64,000 nucleotides of DNA from assembly GCA_019694795.1 (NCBI GenBank), contig JAIBBF010000007.1:1-64000 (forward strand), written 5' to 3'. Shown piece by piece: positions 44,259-53,178 of the stretch. Numbering within the stretch: position 1 is the stretch's first letter; each line of letters begins with the position of its first letter. Below the pieces are notes generated by a model. It had not been told where the DNA came from and did no database searches. It saw only the letters and a list, made by a program, of their open reading frames with translations. This DNA is from Flavobacteriales bacterium. Lineage in GTDB: Bacteria; Bacteroidota; Bacteroidia; Flavobacteriales_D; UBA2798. Both the position numbers and the translations under genes were made by a program.

Positions 44259-45068
44259 ATGAAGGTCCTGTTTTTTATTTCTGTGATGATGATTTCCCTG
44301 CAAGGAGTGGCACAAACGAGTCCACAGCAAGGACAACCGACCAAAACCAATCAACTGGACGCCAAAGGACAGAAAACGGGTCCATGGACGGTGACCTATG
44401 ATAAGACCAACAAGGTTCGATATAAGGGTCAATTCAAAGCCGGAAAGCCTTATGGTGTATTCGAACATTATTACGAATCCGGCAAGCTGAAAGCAAAAAT
44501 TACCTATATGACCGATGGAAAAACTTCCAGAGGTAAATACTATTATGAAAACGGAAATCTATTATCTGAGGGAAAGTATATCAATCAGAAAAAAGATTCC
44601 ATCTGGTTGTTTTATGATGAGCGCGGTAAATTAAGTTCTTCCGAAAAGTTTGTCAATGATTTGAATGAAGGAAAGAAAACCGTCTTTTATTTAAATGGAT
44701 CTCCATCTGAAGTATTAAATTTTAAAGGAGGCAAACGAAATGGCGAATGGATCCGTTATTTTGAGGATGGGAAAACCATGATAAAAGGGGCATACAAAGA
44801 TGATATGTACGCCGGAGAAGTCCTTTATTATCACACCAATGGAAAAATGATGTTGCGTGAGTTTTATCTAAATGGTAAATTAGAGGGCGTTCGCATACAA
44901 TACGACGATGAAGGCAAGGAAGTAGCCAGAGCTCATTACAAGCAAGGCAAAAAATTAGAAGGCAAGGAAGAGGAAGCTTACATCAAGGAAATGGAAGAAC
45001 GCAAAAACAATATTCAGCAGCAAAAGCAAAACGGAAATAAAGGAACGAGTGGTACAAAACCGAAATAG
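44259..45068 (+). CDS. Exported YwqK/MORN-like repeat protein
   Basis: A 269-residue protein with signal peptide VLFFISVMMISLQGVAQ. The mature part is a string of MORN-like units of the YwqK type (YKGQFKAGKPYGVFEHYYES, GKYYYENGNLLSEGKYINQK, GEWIRYFEDGKTMIKGAYKD, GEVLYYHTNGKMMLREFYLN), ending in a Lys- and Gln-rich tail. In this phylum these repeats are often called antitoxins, but here it is secreted and no toxin adjoins it. The 3' end overlaps the lipoprotein gene by 20 bases. Role unknown, probably in the envelope. Confidence 0.85.
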   Translation: MKVLFFISVMMISLQGVAQTSPQQGQPTKTNQLDAKGQKTGPWTVTYDKTNKVRYKGQFKAGKPYGVFEHYYESGKLKAKITYMTDGKTSRGKYYYENGNLLSEGKYINQKKDSIWLFYDERGKLSSSEKFVNDLNEGKKTVFYLNGSPSEVLNFKGGKRNGEWIRYFEDGKTMIKGAYKDDMYAGEVLYYHTNGKMMLREFYLNGKLEGVRIQYDDEGKEVARAHYKQGKKLEGKEEEAYIKEMEERKNNIQQQKQNGNKGTSGTKPK

Positions 45069-45735
45069 TTTTATTCTCATTTTACTGGTAATCTTATCCA
45101 TTTCCTGTAAAAAGCAAGCTGATCCGGAACTTCCGGAAGAAGGGAAATTGTATTTTCCGCTCGATATTGGGAAATATGTCATTTATAATGTGGCCGAAAT
45201 CAACATCGATGCTCCCGTAAGCAGGTTTGATACCACGCGCTATCAGCTGAAGCAAATTAATCAATCTGTTTTTATTGATAATACCGGTCAACCCTGTATT
45301 CGTGTTGAACGTTATTGGAGAACTGCTGATACGTTACCTTGGGTGATAAAAGATGTCTGGTATCACTACCGTGGCGAACAAAATGCACAAACCGTAGAAG
45401 AAAACCAACGGTATATACGTTTGGTTTTTCCTATGACAGAAACCTCGGTTTGGAATGGGAATGCGTATAATCAAATCGGACAATGGAATTATTTATACGA
45501 GAATATTAATCAACCCTTGACCCTCAACAACCAATCGCTCAGTCAAACAGTTTTGGTTCGTCAGCGCGATTATTCCAATTTCATAGAAAAGCAGGATTGT
45601 TTTGAAATCTATGCCAAAGAAATTGGATTGGTAAAAAAACAATATGTAGATATCGAAATTATTAATGGCGATTCTACACAAGTAAACCGCGGTTATATGT
45701 TATTCCAAAACCTGATTTCTTATGGTGTGGAATAG
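45049..45735 (+). CDS. Lipoprotein of unknown function
   Basis: A 228-residue lipoprotein from a GTG at 45049, the only start that keeps the signal (SFILILLVILSISC, lipidated Cys near 20). The mature part is beta-rich, with many Tyr, Trp and Asn (FPLDIGKYVIYNVAEINID, and later ETSVWNGNAYNQIGQWNYLY). The general look matches Bacteroidota outer-membrane lipoproteins without a named family. It overlaps the upstream gene by 20 bases and the subtilase gene by 14, so its level is probably tied to both. Confidence 0.82.
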   Translation: MVQNRNSFILILLVILSISCKKQADPELPEEGKLYFPLDIGKYVIYNVAEINIDAPVSRFDTTRYQLKQINQSVFIDNTGQPCIRVERYWRTADTLPWVIKDVWYHYRGEQNAQTVEENQRYIRLVFPMTETSVWNGNAYNQIGQWNYLYENINQPLTLNNQSLSQTVLVRQRDYSNFIEKQDCFEIYAKEIGLVKKQYVDIEIINGDSTQVNRGYMLFQNLISYGVE

Positions 45736-47386
45736 GGGATTGGTGCTGGTATTTTTATTTTTTTTCCAGCTATCAAAAGCTCAAAGTCCTTTTCGTGTAT
45801 TTGTCTATTTCAGCGATAAAACAAATACGCCATTCACACTTCAGCATCCGGAAGATTATTTAAGTCAACGTTCCATTCAACGCCGAATCAACCAGGGAAT
45901 AGCTGTTAATGCTACCGATTTACCGGTTGATCCGCAATACCTTTCCACACTGAAAGGGATCAATGGAGTCCATGTCCGTTTTGCCAGCAAATGGCTCAAT
46001 GGTGCAAGCGTTGAACTAGCTGATTCAAATGCTTTAAATCAGGTGCTGGCTTTGCCTTTTGTTCATCATGCTGAACGAAGTTTTGTTTCTTCCACGGCCC
46101 AGGTTGAAAAAAATTATGTTCAATCCGACACCCGCGAATCGGGTTGGCAAATTGCTTCAGATAATTATTACGCCATTTCTTACAACCAGATCAATATCAT
46201 GAACGGACATTTACTTCATGATGCAGGATTTGATGGAACGGGAATGATGGTGGCTGTAATGGATGCAGGTTTTCCTAATGTAGATCAGATGTCGGTTTTT
46301 TCGCGTTTGCGGAATGAAGGAAGAATTTTAGGTACCTACGATTTTGTGGATAATGAAGTGAACGTTTACAACAATTATCATTTTCACGGAACCACTGTTT
46401 TATCGTGTATGGCAGCTTGGGATCCGGGGCATTTTATCGGGACTGCTCCCGGTGCTTCCTATTGGTTATTTGTCACCGAAAACGATGCAACGGAAACCTT
46501 ATCTGAAGAAGACAATTGGATAGCCGCAGCCGAGTTTGCAGATAGCGTAGGTGTTGATGTTTTTAATACCTCACTAGGTTATACGGAATTCGACGATACC
46601 ACCACGAATCACACGTATGCCGATATGGATGGGAATACCACCCGGATTACTATTGCGGCGGACCTGGCGGCTTCTAAAGGGATTTTAGTGGTAAATGCTG
46701 CGGGTAATTCCGGCGCTGCTCCCTGGCATTATATTTCTGCCCCTGCAGATGGCGATTCGGTTTTGACCGTTGGTGCTGTAATGCCGGATAAATCCTATGC
46801 TTATTTTTCTTCGCAGGGACCAAGTTATGATGGACGATTAAAACCGAATATAAGCGCGCAGGGAATGTATGCCAATATCGTTTGGCCGGATGGAGTAATT
46901 GGATTAGCAAACGGAACTTCATTTGCATCGCCTATTCTTGCGGGAATAGCCACTTCACTCTGGCAATCGTCGCGCAATAAATCGGCAATGGAAATTTATC
47001 ATGCCTTGGAACAAAGCGGAGATCATTATCTCAATCCGGATTACATGGTTGGTAACGGTGTTCCCGATGTAGCTCTCGCATATCAATTTCTCAATGGAAA
47101 TTCATTGAGTTCAGCTAAAAGTCAAAACGAAGAAATTGCGGTATATCCGAATCCATTCAACAATGAAATCGTGGTTGACTTCTACGCGCTCGAGAGCGAA
47201 AACTTAGTCATTGAAATAATCACCGTAACCGGTGATGTCGTTTATTCAGAACGACTTTTAGTTGGAGGAAAATTGAGTCACCGTATACAGTTAAGCGGAA
47301 TTACAGAACCACTCCCAAGGGGAATGTACCAATTAAAAATTAGTCACTCCGGTGGAATTATAACTAAGAAATTAGTTCATTACTGA
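45722..47386 (+). CDS. Subtilisin-like (S8) protease with T9SS sorting domain
   Basis: A 554-residue secreted protease with signal peptide VLVFLFFFQLSKAQ. A propeptide-like region runs to about 140 (PEDYLSQRSIQRRINQGIAV). The catalytic triad is D181 (VAVMDAGFPNVDQM), H222 (FHGTTVLSCMAA) and S400 (GLANGTSFASPILAG), with the oxyanion Asn in VVNAAGNSGAAPW. The C-terminus VYPNPFNNEIVVDF through ITKKLVHY is a type A T9SS sorting domain. It is therefore sent outside by T9SS and attached to or released from the surface. The start overlaps the lipoprotein gene by 14 bases. Confidence 0.95.
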   Translation: MVWNRGLVLVFLFFFQLSKAQSPFRVFVYFSDKTNTPFTLQHPEDYLSQRSIQRRINQGIAVNATDLPVDPQYLSTLKGINGVHVRFASKWLNGASVELADSNALNQVLALPFVHHAERSFVSSTAQVEKNYVQSDTRESGWQIASDNYYAISYNQINIMNGHLLHDAGFDGTGMMVAVMDAGFPNVDQMSVFSRLRNEGRILGTYDFVDNEVNVYNNYHFHGTTVLSCMAAWDPGHFIGTAPGASYWLFVTENDATETLSEEDNWIAAAEFADSVGVDVFNTSLGYTEFDDTTTNHTYADMDGNTTRITIAADLAASKGILVVNAAGNSGAAPWHYISAPADGDSVLTVGAVMPDKSYAYFSSQGPSYDGRLKPNISAQGMYANIVWPDGVIGLANGTSFASPILAGIATSLWQSSRNKSAMEIYHALEQSGDHYLNPDYMVGNGVPDVALAYQFLNGNSLSSAKSQNEEIAVYPNPFNNEIVVDFYALESENLVIEIITVTGDVVYSERLLVGGKLSHRIQLSGITEPLPRGMYQLKISHSGGIITKKLVHY

Positions 47387-47389
47387 TTT

Positions 47390-48004
47390 TTACTTTATTT
47401 CGAGCTCCAGCATTTTTTTATTGCCCAGGAATCCCTCGAGTTGATCTCCGATTTTAACAGGACCCACACCCGCCGGTGTACCGGTATAAATCAAATCGCC
47501 TGTTTTTAACGTGATAAAACGAGATACATAAGCGATAATGGTGGGGATATCGAAAACCATTTCAGCAGCATTTCCCTGTTGAACGGTCTTTCCGTTAATA
47601 TCGAGACGAAATGTTAAAGCGGATAAATCACCAGCTTCTGCAAGGGGAATCATCTCATTCGAAATTATAGCGGCATTATCAAATGCTTTGGCAATTTCCC
47701 AGGGTAAGCCTTTGTTTTTTGCTTTTTCCTGAAGATCACGCGCCGTAAAATCGATGCCAATTCCTACTTCAGAAATGTAATTTAAAGCAAATTCTTTTTC
47801 AATGCTTTTTCCCATTTTCCCCACCTTAAGTACAATCTCAATTTCGTGATGAAGATTTTCGGTGAAATCAGGATAGTGAAAGGGGTGTCCTTTTTGCAAT
47901 AATGAAGTATCCGGTTTTAAAAAGAAAACTGGTTCGGTGGGAACGGCACTATTGAGTTCTTTGGCGTGGTCGGCGTAATTTTTACCAATGCAAATTATTT
48001 TCAT
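47390..48004 (-). CDS. Fumarylacetoacetate hydrolase-family protein
   Basis: A 204-residue single-domain protein: KIICIGKNYADHAKEL at the start, metal ligands in LHHEIEIVLKVG and IGIDFTARDLQ, the conserved FDNAAIISNEM region, and LKTGDLIYTGTPAGVG near the end. Members act as hydrolases, isomerases or oxaloacetate decarboxylases on small oxo acids; which applies here is not evident. It overlaps the exonuclease gene by 4 bases. The convergent protease stops 3 bases away on the other strand with no clear terminator between. Confidence 0.92.
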   Translation of the reverse strand: MKIICIGKNYADHAKELNSAVPTEPVFFLKPDTSLLQKGHPFHYPDFTENLHHEIEIVLKVGKMGKSIEKEFALNYISEVGIGIDFTARDLQEKAKNKGLPWEIAKAFDNAAIISNEMIPLAEAGDLSALTFRLDINGKTVQQGNAAEMVFDIPTIIAYVSRFITLKTGDLIYTGTPAGVGPVKIGDQLEGFLGNKKMLELEIK

Positions 48005-48771
48005 TGTGCTTTCATGTTTTGTTTGATCTCTGTAATGATTTTTTTGGTGAACAAGGGGAAATCACCCTGCATCATCCAGGAATAGTATCCGGGTTCATTT
48101 TTAAATACTTCTTCCACCGCTTTTCCTTTGTGTTTACCAAAATTAAAAACAGGTATATCTTTTTCGTTATAGACAATTCTTCCTGCAAAATCCAGTGGAA
48201 CATATTTAGGTTTGGTAAATTCATGCAGGTAATCCACATCCGATTTTAAATCTACATATTTCTCCAATTGCGCATCCAGCACCTCGGCTGTAGCTTTAAT
48301 ATCGGCTTCAGCACTGTGTGCATTGGTAAGTTCTTTCTGGCAATAAAATTTATAGGCGGCTGCTAATGTGCGTTGTTCCATCTTATGAAAGATAGCCTGT
48401 ACATCAACCATTTTCTTTTTACGGATATCGAAGTCGATATTACAACGCAGAAACTCTTCTACTAAAACAGGGAAATCGAATTTAATGGAATTATATCCTG
48501 CTAAATCTCCTTCACCAATGAATTGCAAAATCTCATTGGCCAATTCGGCAAAAGTAGGAGAGGCAGCCACATCTTCATCGTAAATTCCGTGGATGAGCGA
48601 TGACTCCAGCGGAATGGGCATACAAGGATTCATCCTTTTGGTATACACTTCTTCGGAATTATCCGGATTTCGTTTTAATATGGAAATTTCTACAATACGA
48701 TCCGCACCCACATTCACACCGGTGGTTTCAAGATCTATAAAACAAAGTGGACGCTTAAGTTGTAATTTCAT
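48001..48771 (-). CDS. DEDDh 3'-5' exonuclease (DnaQ-like) with C-terminal DUF3820-like domain
   Basis: A 256-residue protein. Exo I is CFIDLETTGVN, Exo II is AGYNSIKFDFPVLV, and Exo III is HSAEADIKATAEVLDAQ, with the acidic metal ligands and a catalytic His. The C-terminal 80 residues (NFGKHKGKAVEEVFKNEPGY through FTKKIITEIK) match the small DUF3820-type domain often joined to such exonucleases in this phylum. It probably trims DNA or RNA ends in repair or turnover. It is translationally coupled to the FAH-family gene; the PD40 gene ends 7 bases upstream of its start. Confidence 0.9.
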   Translation of the reverse strand: MKLQLKRPLCFIDLETTGVNVGADRIVEISILKRNPDNSEEVYTKRMNPCMPIPLESSLIHGIYDEDVAASPTFAELANEILQFIGEGDLAGYNSIKFDFPVLVEEFLRCNIDFDIRKKKMVDVQAIFHKMEQRTLAAAYKFYCQKELTNAHSAEADIKATAEVLDAQLEKYVDLKSDVDYLHEFTKPKYVPLDFAGRIVYNEKDIPVFNFGKHKGKAVEEVFKNEPGYYSWMMQGDFPLFTKKIITEIKQNMKAQ

Positions 48772-48778
48772 AAAATCA

Positions 48779-50314
48779 TCATTCTGCAGTAAGATTAATT
48801 ATTTTCTCAATCTTACCCAAACGATGGGTGAATTCATTCACCTTAATGTTTTCCGAATGCGTTTTATAACCATCCGCTTCAACACTGAGAACGTATTTAC
48901 CGGGACCAAGAATAATCGTATAACGTCCGGTACCGGGGTTGGGACGATAATCTCCAACTACATCACCCGATTCGGTGGAAATGGAAATGATAACATCCTT
49001 TAACGTTTCTTCCGTTTTAGCCGGATTGGGAATAGTAATAAGGAATAATGTCTGAATGAATTCTACTTCTTCAAATGTAACGCGGTAAATATCCAAATCG
49101 CCCTGACCATCTTTTCGTTGAGCAGATACATAGGCATGCTTCCCATCTTCTGCAAATGAAATGGTACGTTCATCAAACGGCGTATTGAGCGGATATCCTA
49201 GATTTTTAGCCTGAGAAAACATTCCTGTTTCAGGATCAAAAGAAGAACTGTAAATATCGTATCCACCCATTCCCGGTAATCCATTTGAACTAAAATACAA
49301 GGTTAATCCATCGGGACTCAAGGAGGGGAAATCTTCATCACCAGTGGTATTGATTTCTGGTCCGCAATTAAATGGAATTCCCCATTTGCCATTGGGTAAT
49401 TTTCTAACCATCCAGATATCGTATCCTCCTGCACCACCGGAGCGGTTACTTGCAAAAAAAATAATATTACCGTCGGGCGACATATAACCTGAAGTTTCAA
49501 TACTCTTCTCGGCATTTACCTGTTCTACGAAAGTTTCCTTTTTAAAGGCACCATTCTTTTTATAACATCTGTACAATGCGCCCTTTTCTTCGCTTCCGGT
49601 GGAAAACAAGAATACACTTTCACCATCAGAAGATAATCCAACCACCTGATCATCGTAAGTGGAATTCATTTGTGTTACCAGTTTACCGGAGGTAAAAGTT
49701 TCACCATTAAATGTTGTAGAAAATACTTCCGAAGCATAATATCCATCGTATTCCACTTTCGAAGATTTTCCTTCTTTGCGGCGCGAGGTGTAGTAAATGG
49801 TTTTTTCATCACCTGTGGTGAAGGGATAATAATCGGGGAATTCGGAATTAATTCCGGGACCAAGGTTTTGAAAAGTAACCGGAATGGGATGTTGCATCAT
49901 TTGTTTTGCAACCTGACAATTATCGATGTATTTATCAATGGAAGCATGCAGTTTTGCCGGTGCCTTTTTTCGGAACTCCTGAAATAATTCAATAGCCTTA
50001 TCGAATTTGTAATCGTAGGTATAAGCAATGGCAAGTTGAAAGGGCGTTTCTGCGGGATATTTAGGTTGTTTGTAGGCACGTTCGAGGTATTGAATAGCCA
50101 TTACCTTATCAATGTTCGTACGCAAATAGCAAACCCCTAAATGGAAATTATAGTCGGCATTATCCCTTTCCAGTTTTAAGAGTTTTTTGTACTCGGGAAT
50201 AGCGTAGAGGTAATTCGTTTTTTTTAAAAAATCTTCAGCAATACCAGGATCAGGTTGCGCCATGGATCCGGTAGAGATAATCGTTAACAAGAGAAAAAAT
50301 AAATATTTCTTCAT
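48779..50314 (-). CDS. TPR/PD40 envelope protein without OmpA domain
   Basis: A 511-residue exported protein from the ATG at 50314 (signal KKYLFFLLLTIISTGSMAQ); an ATG at 50332 adds six residues. TPR-like repeats run to about 150 (YNFHLGVCYLRTNIDKVMAI), then PD40 propeller blades (SPDGNIIFFASNRSGGAGGYD, SPDGLTLYFSSNGLPGMGGYD), then a PEGA-like beta domain to the end (GPGKYVLSVEADGYKTHSEN). It lacks the C-terminal OmpA peptidoglycan-binding domain of its neighbour at 50419. The likely role is in the periplasm, in T9SS or gliding machinery, by analogy with PorE-type proteins. Confidence 0.88.
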   Translation of the reverse strand: MKKYLFFLLLTIISTGSMAQPDPGIAEDFLKKTNYLYAIPEYKKLLKLERDNADYNFHLGVCYLRTNIDKVMAIQYLERAYKQPKYPAETPFQLAIAYTYDYKFDKAIELFQEFRKKAPAKLHASIDKYIDNCQVAKQMMQHPIPVTFQNLGPGINSEFPDYYPFTTGDEKTIYYTSRRKEGKSSKVEYDGYYASEVFSTTFNGETFTSGKLVTQMNSTYDDQVVGLSSDGESVFLFSTGSEEKGALYRCYKKNGAFKKETFVEQVNAEKSIETSGYMSPDGNIIFFASNRSGGAGGYDIWMVRKLPNGKWGIPFNCGPEINTTGDEDFPSLSPDGLTLYFSSNGLPGMGGYDIYSSSFDPETGMFSQAKNLGYPLNTPFDERTISFAEDGKHAYVSAQRKDGQGDLDIYRVTFEEVEFIQTLFLITIPNPAKTEETLKDVIISISTESGDVVGDYRPNPGTGRYTIILGPGKYVLSVEADGYKTHSENIKVNEFTHRLGKIEKIINLTAE

Positions 50315-50418
50315 CAATCCAAATTCTTTCACTTCAACAACGTATACAACATGTGTACCAATCGCCTTTATAAAAATAACAGAAATTGGGAATAATTGAA
50401 AAAGAAATAGATGGGGAC
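50315..50418 (-). other. Short intergenic stretch between PD40 paralogues
   Basis: About 100 bases between the two PD40 genes. It contains TATTTTTA on the minus strand (one mismatch to TAnnTTTG) but no clear terminator. Confidence 0.3.
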
Positions 50419-53100
50419 TTAAAAACTGAAGGTGAATTCCGCTACATCGGGAATATTCACTTTAAACTCCACACGGCGGTTTAATTGTCGTCCATCGGGA
50501 TTGTCGCTTCCATCCGGATTGGTATTGGCAGCTGCAGGCTTGGATTCGCCATACCAGGCTTGTTTCATTCTTGAGCGGTCGATACCCTTCGAAAGCAGGT
50601 AATTATAGGCTGCGTTCGATCTTCTTTCCGAGAGTTTTACATTGTATTCGTCGGTCCCCTTATGATCGCAGTGTCCGTCCATGGCGATTTTAACGTCTGG
50701 ATTAGCAATCATAAATGTGGCGATCGTTTCGAGGGTAACAATACTTTTCTGACGAAGGAAATAGCGGTCGAAATCGAAATAAATATTCTCGAAATTTGGA
50801 ATCTCCTTCAAGAGTTTTTCCAGATACACACGATCGATGAACTCGGTATAATAAAGTTCTTTGGTTTGTGGATCAAGGGTTTTGATGTAAGAAGAGAATA
50901 ATTGGTCGGCATCTCCAATATCAATTTTATACAAAAACGCTCCGTTATCCTTTAATAAAGCCAGATCACGTTTCGATTCTTCTGCATTTTTAAATCTGAA
51001 AAATCCGACTTTATTGGTGGCAGTAGCTTTTACAATTTCCTTGGTTTCGTTCACCAGATAAACCGGCATTTCATTTACGGGAGTACTTTCTTTAGAACGC
51101 AAATCGGTTTTTTCGATGGTTCCTTCTAACGAAAAGTCCACATTAGAACCTTGCTGCACATCACCATAATTACTTAAGCGTGCATCGGTTTCATCGATTA
51201 GAATTTTATAGGTTTCCTTTGGATCAACATGTAGAAATTGGAAATATCCGTCCTCGTTAGTTCGTGTGGTTCTTACAATTTCATTTTGTGCATTCACTAA
51301 AAAGATCTCAATTCCTTTACCAGGTATCACAGCATTGTGCATTACTCTACCACCCAGTGCCATCCATAAATCAGGATTCGCATCGCGGTTTAGGAATGAA
51401 CCGTCTTCTGGTAAACGATCAATTTTAAATTCTTCGAGTGAATTCGTTTTCACATCGAACATAGCGTTTTTAAATTTCGATTCCTGAGCGAGTTGATTGG
51501 TAAGTGTATCTTTATTCCGTTTAACATTGATCTCCTGAAACAAAGGGAAAAATTCGCACTGCTTGGGTAGGGTAAATTCCTGGGTGTGCGGACGAGAAAC
51601 TTCAAATCCGTCAACCACCATTTCCATTTGATAGGTATTGTTTGGTGGTAATACAATCACATATTTACCGCTGTATTTATCAGAGGTATAAGTGCCTATC
51701 AGATTACCTGTTTTTTTATCTGTGATGGTAATTTTAGCACTGGCAGGTAACATTTTATCACCTGCTAAAACCAATCCTCTGATTTCGGTATTAGGTATAT
51801 TTCTGCAATCGAGTTGAACGCGATAAATATCCATATCTCCAAAGCCACCCATTCTGGATGATGAAAAATAACTGTAGGTATTATCAGCAGAAACTAAATA
51901 AAAGATATCATCACCGGCAGAGTTTAATGGTAAACCGAGATTAACCGGTTTGCTGAGTTGTCCACCCACCACCTCACATTTAAAAATGTCATACCCACCA
52001 ATGGAGTTATGTCCTTTAGAAGAGAAGAAAAATGTTTTACCGTCGTGGCTTAAAAACGGCGCATCTTCATCAAAGGGTGTATTGATGGATTCCCCCAGAT
52101 TTTCTGCTGGTCCCCAAGTTCCGTCAGGTTGTTTGTGACTCAAATAAATATCTCTACCACCAAATCCGCCACCGCGATTCGATACTACATATAATAGTTG
52201 TTCGTCGGGCGTAATAAAAACACTGGGTTCGTGACTTCTCGAATTCACATTTTTATTCATACGAACCGGTTCCGACCATACGCCATCTATCAATTCCGAT
52301 TGCCAAACATCTTTATCTCGATAGATAAATAATTTGGTTTCATTTTCATTGTATCCAATAACGGCATCGTGACTCTTTGTATTTACTTTACTCGAAATAT
52401 AAATACCCGAAGAATCGAATTTAGTAGGGAAGGACCAGGTTAAAGAATCGAGTTTGTAGCTTACATAGATGTCTTCAAAATACTTTGAATCCATATATAA
52501 TTGATCACCTGTGCTACCACTTTTTCTTCCGGTAAAAATGAGGATCGTTTCATCTTGTTTTACAACAGGAGTATATTCAGAGTAATCTGTATTTACCCGT
52601 TCTCCCAGATTAATAACTTTTAATGTCTTATTTTCTTCACCGAGAAGTGCAATTCCGGAATTACACATTTCAATGTACCGGGTTAAATCCTGCGATAAAA
52701 GTTGTCCATCCGGTGATCCGTCTAAAAACCTTCTGAACTCATTATAATAGTATATCGCTTTATCAAATTGATGGGTATAATGATAAGCTTTGCCCAGGTA
52801 CAAAAAGATCTCTGCAATGGTATCCTTACCTGACCGGCGAAGTGCTTCTTCAAAATAAGGAAGCGATTTTTCTTTTTGAACTTCAGAATTAAAATAGGAT
52901 AAACCGGCTTCGAAATGATAATCGACTTTCGAAGGATTCATCTCAATCAGCTTCGCATAGGTCTGTTTAGACTCGGCATACTGACCCTCTGTTAATTGCT
53001 TTCTGGCCTTCTTTAATAGCTTACGCTCAGATCCTTGCCCGTAGGACAAACCCGCTGCCAGAAACAGAGTTATTAACAGATATGCTTTGGTCAATTTCAT
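50419..53100 (-). CDS. TPR/PD40/OmpA envelope protein (PorE-like)
   Basis: An 893-residue exported protein with signal KLTKAYLLITLFLAAGLSYG. Domains in order: TPR-like repeats to about 140, a PD40 propeller (TPDEQLLYVVSNRGGGFGGRD, SHDGKTFFFSSKGHNSIGGYD) to about 430, carboxypeptidase-regulatory-like beta domains to about 760, and a complete OmpA domain from about 780 (IYFDFDRYFLRQKS, AMDGHCDHKGTDEYNVKLSE, RRVEFKV) that should bind peptidoglycan. This layout is that of PorE-type proteins tied to T9SS. A promoter element lies 10 bases upstream, so it need not depend on the gene at 53179. Confidence 0.92.
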   Translation of the reverse strand: MKLTKAYLLITLFLAAGLSYGQGSERKLLKKARKQLTEGQYAESKQTYAKLIEMNPSKVDYHFEAGLSYFNSEVQKEKSLPYFEEALRRSGKDTIAEIFLYLGKAYHYTHQFDKAIYYYNEFRRFLDGSPDGQLLSQDLTRYIEMCNSGIALLGEENKTLKVINLGERVNTDYSEYTPVVKQDETILIFTGRKSGSTGDQLYMDSKYFEDIYVSYKLDSLTWSFPTKFDSSGIYISSKVNTKSHDAVIGYNENETKLFIYRDKDVWQSELIDGVWSEPVRMNKNVNSRSHEPSVFITPDEQLLYVVSNRGGGFGGRDIYLSHKQPDGTWGPAENLGESINTPFDEDAPFLSHDGKTFFFSSKGHNSIGGYDIFKCEVVGGQLSKPVNLGLPLNSAGDDIFYLVSADNTYSYFSSSRMGGFGDMDIYRVQLDCRNIPNTEIRGLVLAGDKMLPASAKITITDKKTGNLIGTYTSDKYSGKYVIVLPPNNTYQMEMVVDGFEVSRPHTQEFTLPKQCEFFPLFQEINVKRNKDTLTNQLAQESKFKNAMFDVKTNSLEEFKIDRLPEDGSFLNRDANPDLWMALGGRVMHNAVIPGKGIEIFLVNAQNEIVRTTRTNEDGYFQFLHVDPKETYKILIDETDARLSNYGDVQQGSNVDFSLEGTIEKTDLRSKESTPVNEMPVYLVNETKEIVKATATNKVGFFRFKNAEESKRDLALLKDNGAFLYKIDIGDADQLFSSYIKTLDPQTKELYYTEFIDRVYLEKLLKEIPNFENIYFDFDRYFLRQKSIVTLETIATFMIANPDVKIAMDGHCDHKGTDEYNVKLSERRSNAAYNYLLSKGIDRSRMKQAWYGESKPAAANTNPDGSDNPDGRQLNRRVEFKVNIPDVAEFTFSF

Positions 53101-53110
53101 TGAAACTTAC

Positions 53111-53118
53111 CAAAGCTA
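53111..53118 (-). promoter_or_regulatory. -7 promoter element (TAGCTTTG) before the PorE-like gene
   Basis: An exact TAnnTTTG match on the minus strand, 10 bases before the ATG at 53100. Confidence 0.45.
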
Positions 53119-53138
53119 CCTATTAATCAACCTGTAAT

Positions 53139-53160
53139 ATTTTACCCTTTTAGGTAAAAT
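53139..53160. terminator. Intercistronic inverted repeat, possible weak terminator
   Basis: Arms ATTTTACC and GGTAAAAT (8 bases each) around a 6-base loop lie between the two PD40/OmpA genes. It is AT-rich and has no good T-run, so it may be a weak terminator, an operator or an mRNA-processing site. Confidence 0.45.
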
Positions 53161-53178
53161 TGCACATAGTAATGTTAA

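Noticed and set aside
44259-45068. Antitoxin of a toxin-antitoxin pair
   Set aside because: YwqK/MORN-like proteins are often given this name, but this one has a signal peptide and its neighbours are a lipoprotein and a protease.
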